This document shows positions 1-6,090 of a stretch of DNA of 17,266 nucleotides, piece by piece (position 1 is the first letter of the stretch; the number at the start of each line of letters is the position of its first letter). Under the pieces are notes generated by a model. The model was given only the letters and a program-made list of their open reading frames with translations, ran no database searches and was not told where the DNA came from. Both the position numbers and the translations under genes were made by a program. The DNA is from RGIG1959 sp964564305 (GTDB taxonomy: Bacteria; Bacillota; Clostridia; Oscillospirales; Acutalibacteraceae), in contig CAZMAM010000033.1 in the NCBI GenBank assembly GCA_964564305.1, positions 1 to 17,266 of the forward strand, written 5' to 3'.

Positions 1-25
1 GGCCCCGCACCTGAAGGTAAAATTT

Positions 26-943
26 TTAATTTACACCAAATTTAGGACTTGACTCTGTCATCAACGGAGTATACCAAAAAGCACCATCCCCGATGGAAGT
101 CACATTATCTGGAATAATTATCGATGTTAAACTACAAGCTCCGAATGCGAAGTCTCCAATTGTGGTAACACTATTTGGAATATCAATAAATGATAAATTA
201 CTGCATGCTTCAAAAGCAGATTCTCCAACGGACACTATACCTGTGCTAATACTTACTTGTGTTAAATTCTCACAATTGTAAAAAGTGCGTTTGCCAATAC
301 TTGTCACACTGTTCCCGATGCTTACCGAAGAGAGTGAAGTGCAGTCTTCAAAAGCAAAGTCGCCAATGGTTGTCACGCTGTCCGGAATGGTGATGGAGGT
401 AAGTGAAGTGCAGTTTTCAAAGGCACCGCCGCCGATGGTCGTCACGCTGTTCGGAATGTTAACCGAAGAGAGTGAGGTGCAGTCCCTAAAGGCTGAATGG
501 CCGATGATCGTAACGCTGTCCGGAACGGTGATAGAGGTGAGTGAAGTGCAGCTGTCAAAGGCACTCTCACCAATGGAGGTCACGCTGTCCGGAAGGATAA
601 CCGAAGAAAGAGCATCGTTGAAGAAAAAGGCCCATCTGCCGATGGTCGTAACGCCTGGTTCTATTACTACATTTGTAATGTTTAACACATGATCATTCAA
701 AAAATCATACCATGGAGCAGGATTATAATAGGTCACATAATAGAAAAAATCTTCCATTGCCCCCTCTCCCGATATGGTTAACGTACCATCCGCAAATGTC
801 CAAGTGAGGTTGTCACCATTTATGCCACAAATGCCGCTTTCCACTACCTCTGCGCTCACAGCGATGCTCCCCACCGGAACGGCGCATAGCAGCAGAGCAA
901 GCGCCAGCACAACCGCGAACAGCCTTTGACTCATCTTTTTCAT
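26..943 (-). CDS. Secreted BspA-like leucine-rich-repeat protein (LRR_5 type)
   Basis: A 305-residue protein. Residues 1-32 form a signal peptide: basic MKKMSQR, a hydrophobic core ending LLLCAVPVGSIAVSA, and a likely cut after SAE. The mature part opens with the BspA-like cap (CGINGDNLTWTFADGTLTIS, then GAMEDF and NVVIEPGVTTIG). Eight to nine 23-residue repeats of the form IGxxAFxxCTSLTSITIPDSVTT follow; one (FGACSLTS) is a residue short. Such repeats build an extracellular solenoid used in adhesion or binding; the ligand cannot be told. The ATG at 941-943 is chosen because AAGGAGG at 951-957 sits correctly before it; the in-frame ATG at 967 has no such site. The protein stops abruptly after GAFWYTPLMTESSPKFGVN and lacks the C-terminal module of its paralogue at 14767-16839, so it may be short or truncated. 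Family sure, ligand unknown. Confidence 0.9.
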   Translation of the reverse strand: MKKMSQRLFAVVLALALLLCAVPVGSIAVSAEVVESGICGINGDNLTWTFADGTLTISGEGAMEDFFYYVTYYNPAPWYDFLNDHVLNITNVVIEPGVTTIGRWAFFFNDALSSVILPDSVTSIGESAFDSCTSLTSITVPDSVTIIGHSAFRDCTSLSSVNIPNSVTTIGGGAFENCTSLTSITIPDSVTTIGDFAFEDCTSLSSVSIGNSVTSIGKRTFYNCENLTQVSISTGIVSVGESAFEACSNLSFIDIPNSVTTIGDFAFGACSLTSIIIPDNVTSIGDGAFWYTPLMTESSPKFGVN

Positions 944-971
944 TGAACAAGCCTCCTTAAAAATCAAAATG

Positions 972-1038
972 CCCCGACAGCAAAGCGGGATGCAGGAATC
1001 TCACTTCCGCCGCACTTTTTCCGCTTTGTCACCGAGGG
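972..1038 (-). promoter_or_regulatory. Conserved fold-back RNA element in the 5' leader of the LRR gene (copy 1)
   Basis: In the transcript an 8-bp helix forms between CAAAGCGG (1028-1021) and CCGCTTTG (988-981), extended by CCC/GGG at the base. It encloses a second hairpin, GCGGAA-GTGAGA-TTCC(T)GC (1010-992). The same element precedes the other LRR gene (16866-16930). There the inner stem is GCAGAA/TTC(C)TGC: the base change keeps pairing by moving the bulge. It begins right after the U-run of the upstream terminator and ends about 20 nt before the LRR ribosome binding site. I do not recognise it as a known riboswitch. It could be a translational control element, an RNA-stability element or a ligand sensor. 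Confidence 0.5.
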
Positions 1039-1039
1039 T

Positions 1040-1099
1040 ATAAAAACAGCCGCCGCCAAAGCAAGAGCGCGATGTGGCGCCCTGTTTGGCAAGTGGCTG
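1040..1099 (-). terminator. Intrinsic terminator inside the LRR leader (putative attenuator, copy 1)
   Basis: The minus-strand RNA pairs CAGCC (1099-1095) with GGCTG (1051-1047), GCCAAA with TTTGGC, and GGGCGC with GCGCTC around a CACATC loop. The last arm runs into GTTTTTATA. This has the form of a Rho-independent terminator. It lies downstream of the promoter at 1240-1269 and the 16-codon ORF, yet upstream of the LRR start, so transcription must pass it to reach the LRR gene unless another promoter exists. The other LRR leader has a terminator at the same position built from different stem sequences (16934-16985), which supports a selected role. Confidence 0.65.
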
Positions 1100-1136
1100 G
1101 AAATGCCTATTATATACCGAAAAATCGCCTAATTTT

Positions 1137-1187
1137 TCACACAATACCCCCCCCCATAGGCATAAAAATCAAGACCGTGGTATTCAT
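1137..1187 (-). CDS. Putative 16-residue leader peptide MNTTVLIFMPMGGGIV
   Basis: The ORF starts at ATG 1187, with AAAGGAG nine bases upstream, and ends at TGA 1137-1139. It encodes MNTTVLIFMPMGGGIV. The three Gly codons GGG GGG GGT lie in a run of nine G (nine C on the plus strand, 1147-1155). The paralogous leader has an ORF of exactly the same length, MAELAFVLAHMGGGIL (17036-17086), with the same ribosome binding site, G run and TGA. The middle differs in bases but stays hydrophobic. It begins about 45 nt after the predicted transcription start and ends about 37 nt before the terminator stem, as expected for an attenuation leader peptide. It could instead be an independent small protein. 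Translation is unproven. Confidence 0.5.
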   Translation of the reverse strand: MNTTVLIFMPMGGGIV

Positions 1188-1239
1188 AGGGGAGCGCTCC
1201 TTTCTCGGGAAAATTGTGTGTTCTTTTGAAACCGTTTTC

Positions 1240-1269
1240 AGTATACCATAATCCGGCAAAAGCCGTCAA
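1240..1269 (-). promoter_or_regulatory. Sigma-A-type promoter of the LRR leader (copy 1)
   Basis: On the minus strand, TTGACG (1269-1264), an 18-base spacer and TATACT (1245-1240). The predicted start near 1233 gives a leader of about 290 nt before the LRR ATG. The paralogue has TTGACA-18-TATACT at the equivalent place (17151-17180), and the bases just upstream of -10 (ATGG) are also shared. Confidence 0.75.
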
Positions 1270-1322
1270 GGAAAAATTTCGGAGGTGTTTGCCGCAAAAG
1301 AAGGGCCTCTCCCCCACTTTGC

Positions 1323-1979
1323 TTACTTTTCTGTTGACCGCCTTGCGACGTCAAAATGATACTTGACGATGCCCAAATCCACTTTGGAAAACGGGCCTTT
1401 TTGATCCGACGCCGTCACGGTTCCGTCGGCATTCAGATGAAAAGCAAACTTTTGCTGATTCATCGCCGTAGGGGCGAGCAAGGCAAGCTCCACGCCGTTT
1501 CGGAACCACTGCGGCATATCGCCCTGCGCCGACGCCACCTGTTCGAATGTCTTCGATTTACGCGGAGAGCCCTGATTTGCCCCATATCCGATGGCAATAG
1601 CCAAAGAAAGGCGTTCGCCTGCCGCAATTTCCACCGGAACATGTTTGGCCTTCACCATGCCAACCCAGCAGGTGTTCAATCCAATCTGCTGCGCAAACAA
1701 AACGATTTTCTCGCCGTAATACCCCACGCGTTCATCTAAATCTTCCGTATCCGGCCCGATACAGGCAATGGCGCTCGGCGCGGTGGCAAGCCCGCTTGCC
1801 TTGCCGAACACGCTCTTGAATGTACCGCCCGCGTCCGCCAAGAATTGCAGATGTAATCCGCTTTCCCGGTTACAGACTTCAATTTGGTCACAAAGCTGCT
1901 GTACCGTTTCCGGATCAATCGGTTTGGAAAGATACGATCGCACCGAATGCCTTTCCCAAATAGCTTCTGTTTCTGTCAT
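1323..1979 (-). CDS. Nitroreductase-family flavoprotein (TM1586-like)
   Basis: A 218-residue cytoplasmic protein. The N-terminal RHSVRSYLSKPID carries the RxSxR FMN-phosphate-binding signature of nitroreductases. Two related alpha/beta halves follow: GEKIVLFAQQIGLNTCWVGM, and near the C-terminus RNGVELALLAPTAMNQQKF. This internal pseudo-symmetry fits the TM1586-type subfamily, in which one chain carries two nitroreductase-like halves. It probably reduces a small organic substrate with NAD(P)H through FMN; the substrate cannot be assigned. ATG 1979 is preceded by AGGGGG at good spacing. It lies 172 nt beyond rlmN, and I see no convincing promoter between them, so readthrough from the operon is possible. 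The LRR promoter starts about 50 nt after its stop codon. Confidence 0.8.
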   Translation of the reverse strand: MTETEAIWERHSVRSYLSKPIDPETVQQLCDQIEVCNRESGLHLQFLADAGGTFKSVFGKASGLATAPSAIACIGPDTEDLDERVGYYGEKIVLFAQQIGLNTCWVGMVKAKHVPVEIAAGERLSLAIAIGYGANQGSPRKSKTFEQVASAQGDMPQWFRNGVELALLAPTAMNQQKFAFHLNADGTVTASDQKGPFSKVDLGIVKYHFDVARRSTEK

Positions 1980-2151
1980 CGGTTATACCCCCTAAAAATA
2001 ACTTTGTGTATCGCCAACAATTTTTTAATTGCACCGCATCACAAACGGAATAATACACTGCCGAAAGCGAAAAATTACGCCAAAGCCGTATAACAGCCGT
2101 ATGGCTGCGGCAATGCCAAAATGAACGGGATGCACACAGACAAAAGCGCAT

Positions 2152-3240
2152 TCAACCTTTGGCAGGATGATTGGAAGACCCGGCGGATAAAGACGGCCGG
2201 TGATGGTCTGCGGACGAATACCGGCGGCGAAGCTGACCGCAACCGGCCTCAATATCGGCGCCGAGGGTCCGCCGGACAGAAACCGGAATTCCATACCGCT
2301 GCAAAATCTGCGCGAATCTTTTTTGCCGGGAAACGCGGGAACAACGGTATGGTTCGCCCTCTACCGGATTAAAGGGAATCAAATTGACATGGCACAGAGA
2401 ACCGGTTAATTTATGCGCCAGTTCCTTGGCGCATTCATCGGAATCATTGACGCCGTCAAACATAGCGTATTCAAAGGTCACGCGCCGGGAAGTTGCTTCT
2501 TCATACCTGCGGCAGACGTCCAGCAATTCATCCACAGGCCAGCGGTTGGCAACCGGCATGAAGCGACGGCGCAAGTCATCGTTCGGCGCGTGCAAAGAAA
2601 CCGAAAGAGTCAGCTGCAGCCGGTAACGCATTAACCGCTCGATTTGATCCACTAAGCCACAGGTGGAAAGAGAAATGTGCCGCATCCCGATTTGCACCCC
2701 ACCGACCCCGCTCACCATTTGCAAAAAGCGCATCACATGCTGAAAATTATCGAGCGGCTCCCCCATGCCCATTAAGACCAAAGAGGAAACCCGAACGCCG
2801 CAATCCCTTTGGGCGGCCTCAATCTGCGCCATCATTTCACCGGGCAGCAAATTGCGCGAAAATCCGCTTTTTCCGGTAGCGCAGAAGGTGCAGCCCATCC
2901 GGCAGCCGACCTGTGTGGAGAGACACTGCGACCACCCGTGACGGTATTGCATGACAACGGATTCCACCGTTTCCCCATCGTTCAGTTCAAATAGATATTT
3001 CACCGTTCCGTCCAATTGGGAAACCCGCTTACTCGCGATGCGCACCGAGGGGACAGTATATTGCCCGGAAAGCTCAAGGCGAAGTTCGCGCGGCAAATCG
3101 GTCATCTCATCAAAAGAAGTTACCCCTTTATTCAGCCATTCGGTAATCTGCCGGGCGCGATACCCGGGAATACCCTTGGCGGCAAGCTGATTGTGCAATT
3201 CTTCCGGCGGCAGGGATTTGATGTCGATTCGATGATCCAT
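2152..3240 (-). CDS. rlmN: Dual-specificity 23S rRNA/tRNA adenine-C2 methyltransferase RlmN
   Basis: A radical-SAM enzyme that methylates C2 of A2503 in 23S rRNA and of A37 in some tRNAs. The [4Fe-4S] ligands are in GCRMGCTFC (about residues 113, 117 and 120). A conserved Cys in QCLSTQVGC and another in ADIEAGCGQL match the mechanistic Cys pair of the family. GEPLDN is the usual SAM-binding GEPL motif. Length (362) is normal; the tail after GQLRRR is a poorly conserved extension of about 20 residues. I chose ATG 3240 over the in-frame GTG at 3249 because GGTGA lies just before it. It starts 5 nt after the rsmB stop, consistent with coupled translation of two rRNA methylases. Confidence 0.96.
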   Translation of the reverse strand: MDHRIDIKSLPPEELHNQLAAKGIPGYRARQITEWLNKGVTSFDEMTDLPRELRLELSGQYTVPSVRIASKRVSQLDGTVKYLFELNDGETVESVVMQYRHGWSQCLSTQVGCRMGCTFCATGKSGFSRNLLPGEMMAQIEAAQRDCGVRVSSLVLMGMGEPLDNFQHVMRFLQMVSGVGGVQIGMRHISLSTCGLVDQIERLMRYRLQLTLSVSLHAPNDDLRRRFMPVANRWPVDELLDVCRRYEEATSRRVTFEYAMFDGVNDSDECAKELAHKLTGSLCHVNLIPFNPVEGEPYRCSRVSRQKRFAQILQRYGIPVSVRRTLGADIEAGCGQLRRRYSSADHHRPSLSAGSSNHPAKG

Positions 3241-3245
3241 TCCGT

Positions 3246-4577
3246 TCACCTTTTTTGAAACGAGGCCATAAAAAATCCGTCTGTTCCGTGAATCAAGGGG
3301 AATAACGTAATCCGATAAGACGGGCTCAAGTGAGACTGCCGAAACAAAAGCGGAACCGGAAGAACCCGCGGGGAAAAATCGGGATGCTGCGCAAGAAACA
3401 TATCCGACACCTGTTCGTTTTCCGCGGGATTTAACGTACAGGTAGAATATTGCAATATTCCGCCCAGCTTAACCAATTCGGCGCCGCGACACAGAATTTG
3501 ATATTGCGTTTGCGGCAGTTCGGCAAAAGATGCAAGCGGTTTATAGCGAATTTCCGGTCGTCTGCGAACGGTTCCCAAACCGGAGCACGGCACATCGCAT
3601 AAGACCCGGTCAAATGCACCCGTCATTTCACGGGGAAAGGGCAGTGAACTGTCCCGGCAAGCTACGGTTGCCCGGCTGACGCCCAATTTTTGAAGCCTTT
3701 TGCGCAAAGCGGCGGTTTTTTCGGGATAACGGTCAAAAGCCCAAATACCGCCGATTTCCGGTGTATTGGCGGCAATCGCAAAGGTTTTTCCGCCGGGCGC
3801 GGCACATAAATCCGCAATTTTTTCCCCTGCGCGGGCATCCAAAGCGATGCAATCCCACTGAGACGCGGCGTCCTGAATAATATATTCGGCGTCGTCTTCC
3901 GCACTGAGAAAGGCGGCGGGATCCGTTATGTTCAGCGCGCGAGGCAGCCCGGGAACCAATTGATGCCCAATCCCCCATTCATCCATGCGCCGGACAAAAT
4001 GCGCAACATCCGTTTTTAAGGTATTCACCTGAACCGTAAAAGGCTTTTCCCGGCAAAAACCGGCGATGATGTCTTGGGCAGCCGCTTCTCCATACCCTTT
4101 TTGCCACATTTCGATAAGCGGCAATGGAATAGAATATCTCAGGCTGTTTCCCTGCGCGGTCGGCGGCAACGAGGCGATTTGCCGTGCGCCCACACGCGAA
4201 ATCGAACGCAAAACGCGGTTGACATACCCGGCGGCATACGACTGCCCAAAGCGGCGAATCTGATTGACCGCTTCCGAAACGGCCGCATGATGGGGAATTT
4301 TATCCGTAAACAAAATCTGATACGCGCCCGTGCGCATAATGGCGCGCACGGCGGGATGCGCGCTTTTGACGGGGCGTGTACTGGATTGGTCGATGACCCA
4401 ATCGAGTGTCAGGCCGTGTTCGATGACGCCGTAAACAAGCTTGGTGACCAAAGAGCGATCCGCCGCGGACAGCGGCTCTTTTTGCAGGGTATCATACACC
4501 GCGGCAGTGGAAAATCCCTTTTGACGCTCCAGCAAAAGCAGCGTATTCACCGCGACGTCTCTGGCGGTTTGCGGCAT
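3246..4577 (-). CDS. rsmB: 16S rRNA (cytosine-967-C5)-methyltransferase RsmB
   Basis: The N-terminal NusB-like helical RNA-binding domain (about residues 1-140, with DRSLVTKLVYGVIE) is followed by a Rossmann-fold SAM methyltransferase. Seen motifs: LCAAPGGKTFAIA (SAM binding), DVPCSGLGTVRRRPEIRYK (PCSG) and YSTCTLNPAENE, which carries the catalytic TC cysteine of m5C enzymes. It methylates C967 of 16S rRNA. Length (443) is typical. The fmt stop overlaps an in-frame GTG at 4586, but GGAG is only well spaced for the ATG at 4577, which I prefer. It sits between fmt and rlmN in the translation/RNA-modification part of the operon. Confidence 0.96.
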   Translation of the reverse strand: MPQTARDVAVNTLLLLERQKGFSTAAVYDTLQKEPLSAADRSLVTKLVYGVIEHGLTLDWVIDQSSTRPVKSAHPAVRAIMRTGAYQILFTDKIPHHAAVSEAVNQIRRFGQSYAAGYVNRVLRSISRVGARQIASLPPTAQGNSLRYSIPLPLIEMWQKGYGEAAAQDIIAGFCREKPFTVQVNTLKTDVAHFVRRMDEWGIGHQLVPGLPRALNITDPAAFLSAEDDAEYIIQDAASQWDCIALDARAGEKIADLCAAPGGKTFAIAANTPEIGGIWAFDRYPEKTAALRKRLQKLGVSRATVACRDSSLPFPREMTGAFDRVLCDVPCSGLGTVRRRPEIRYKPLASFAELPQTQYQILCRGAELVKLGGILQYSTCTLNPAENEQVSDMFLAQHPDFSPRVLPVPLLFRQSHLSPSYRITLFPLIHGTDGFFMASFQKR

Positions 4578-4582
4578 AGGTT

Positions 4583-5503
4583 TCACTCCATTCGCTCGCC
4601 AAGAGATATACTGCTCCCGTTGACGAAACGCTGCGCGGGCATTTTTTGTTTTCCCTCCGCCTGCACTTCCAGCAATTGCACGGAGATTCCGTCACCGCAT
4701 GCCACCGAGAGCGGATGCAAATCGCATACGGTACCCGGTTCCCGCCCGGTATGGGTGCCAACAGCCGTGCGAAAAATCTTCAGCAATTTTCCGTGAAACC
4801 GGCAAGTCGCCGCCGGCCACGGGGATAATCCCATAACCCGATGATGCACCGCACATGCGCACAGGGAAAAATCCAGCGGAGAATCCGCCTTTGAGAGCAT
4901 GGGCGCGTAACTGCCCCGCTCGGGCTGCCGCACAGGCGTCAACGTACCGGTCTGAATTTCCTGAACGGTTTGAACCAGAAGATCGGCGCCGTCCGAAGCC
5001 AAGAGCTTGAGCAATTCTCCGGCGGTTAAATCCTGAGGCATTTCCCGGGATTGCTGCAGCAGAATATCGCCCGTATCCAAGCCTTCGTTCATTTGCATGG
5101 TGGTTACGCCAACGGCGCGCTCGCCGTTAATCATGGCCCATTGCACGGGCGCGGCGCCGCGATATGCGGGCAAAAGCGAAGCGTGCACATTGACACACCC
5201 GAACCGGGGCCGTTCCAAGACCGATTTGGGCAAAATTTTTCCGTATGCCGCAACAACAATCAAATCCGGATTGACGGAAGCCAATACATCCCCGGTTTTC
5301 GGATTTTTCAAAGAATCGGGTTGAAAAACCTCAATTCCGTTGGAAACGGCACATCTCTTCACGGGCGGAGCCGTCGGAATTTGTTTGCGGCCGACCGGCT
5401 TATCCGGTTGCGTGACCGCAAGGCAAACATTGTGGCCGGCCTGAATCAGACGCTCTAAAGAAGGAACCGCAAAATCCGGCGTTCCCATAAAGACAATGCG
5501 CAT
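4583..5503 (-). CDS. fmt: Methionyl-tRNA formyltransferase
   Basis: Transfers the formyl group of 10-formyl-tetrahydrofolate to initiator Met-tRNA. The N-terminal formyltransferase domain starts MRIVFMGTPDFAVPSLE and carries NVHASLLPAYRGAAPVQW (catalytic Asn106 and His108, SLLP loop) and MNEGLDTGDIL with catalytic Asp144. A C-terminal OB-like domain (about 205-306) follows. Length (306) is normal. It starts 3 nt after the def stop, with AAAGGA inside the end of def as ribosome binding site. The def-fmt pair acts on the same formyl group, added before and removed after initiation. Confidence 0.97.
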   Translation of the reverse strand: MRIVFMGTPDFAVPSLERLIQAGHNVCLAVTQPDKPVGRKQIPTAPPVKRCAVSNGIEVFQPDSLKNPKTGDVLASVNPDLIVVAAYGKILPKSVLERPRFGCVNVHASLLPAYRGAAPVQWAMINGERAVGVTTMQMNEGLDTGDILLQQSREMPQDLTAGELLKLLASDGADLLVQTVQEIQTGTLTPVRQPERGSYAPMLSKADSPLDFSLCACAVHHRVMGLSPWPAATCRFHGKLLKIFRTAVGTHTGREPGTVCDLHPLSVACGDGISVQLLEVQAEGKQKMPAQRFVNGSSISLGERME

Positions 5504-5506
5504 GGC

Positions 5507-5977
5507 TTATTCATCCTTTGTCTCATGGGGATCAATCATGCGAATGATTCTTTTGCGAAACAAAATGCCGTCAAGATGATCGGTTTCATGGCAAATGCAG
5601 CGGGCCTTCAAACCGTCTGCCGAAATCACAAAGTACGAGCCGGTTCTGTCCTGCGCCTGAAGCCGCACGATCTGGGGACGTTTGGTAATCCCATATACTC
5701 CGGGACAGGAAAGGCAGCCCTCCGCTTCCTCTTGCTCTCCCTCCCGCTGAACAATTTTCGGGTTAACGGCATCTACCCATTCATCGTCCACATGCATCAC
5801 AAACAGCCTGCGCAACACGCCGACCTGCGGGGCGGCCAGCCCGACGCCATCCGCTCTTTCCAGCGTTTCCTTCATATCGTCCAACAACTGGCACAAGCGA
5901 TCGTCGAACGAAGTAACCGGTCGGCAGACTTTGGTCAGCGTTTCGTCTCCCTCGGTTAAAATATAGCGAATCGCCAT
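5507..5977 (-). CDS. def: Peptide deformylase
   Basis: Removes the N-formyl group from nascent proteins. All three family motifs are present: GVGLAAPQVG (44-53), EGCLS (86-90, metal ligand Cys88) and HETDH (130-134, metal ligands His130 and His134, catalytic Glu131). Length is 156, about that of a type 1 enzyme. AGGAAGAG precedes ATG 5977 at suitable spacing. It is separated from priA by a 113-nt gap in which I see no clear promoter or terminator, and is followed directly by fmt. Confidence 0.97.
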   Translation of the reverse strand: MAIRYILTEGDETLTKVCRPVTSFDDRLCQLLDDMKETLERADGVGLAAPQVGVLRRLFVMHVDDEWVDAVNPKIVQREGEQEEAEGCLSCPGVYGITKRPQIVRLQAQDRTGSYFVISADGLKARCICHETDHLDGILFRKRIIRMIDPHETKDE

Positions 5978-6090
5978 TTTTCTCTTCCTTTCCTATTCAT
6001 TGCCTATTCTTTTTCTATTTCGTTCCTATGCCGTTTGGGAGGATAATCGCATCACATAATTTACCGCATCACCGGCCGAAGCGAATAAAC

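Noticed and set aside
93..692. Plus-strand ORFs with repeated VVTLSGMV-like translation
   Set aside because: They are exact antisense shadows of the minus-strand LRR repeats; no ribosome binding site or promoter supports them. The same holds for 15514-15865.
944..1269. A T-box, c-di-GMP, cobalamin or glycine riboswitch in the LRR leader
   Set aside because: I looked for their core motifs from memory and did not find them; the conserved fold-back element lies after the terminator, unlike a standard terminator-controlling aptamer.
1129..1317. A 62-codon minus-strand ORF crossing the LRR promoter
   Set aside because: It would begin upstream of the promoter's -35 box, has no ribosome binding site and is not kept in the second leader. 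The 16-codon ORF in another frame is the conserved one.
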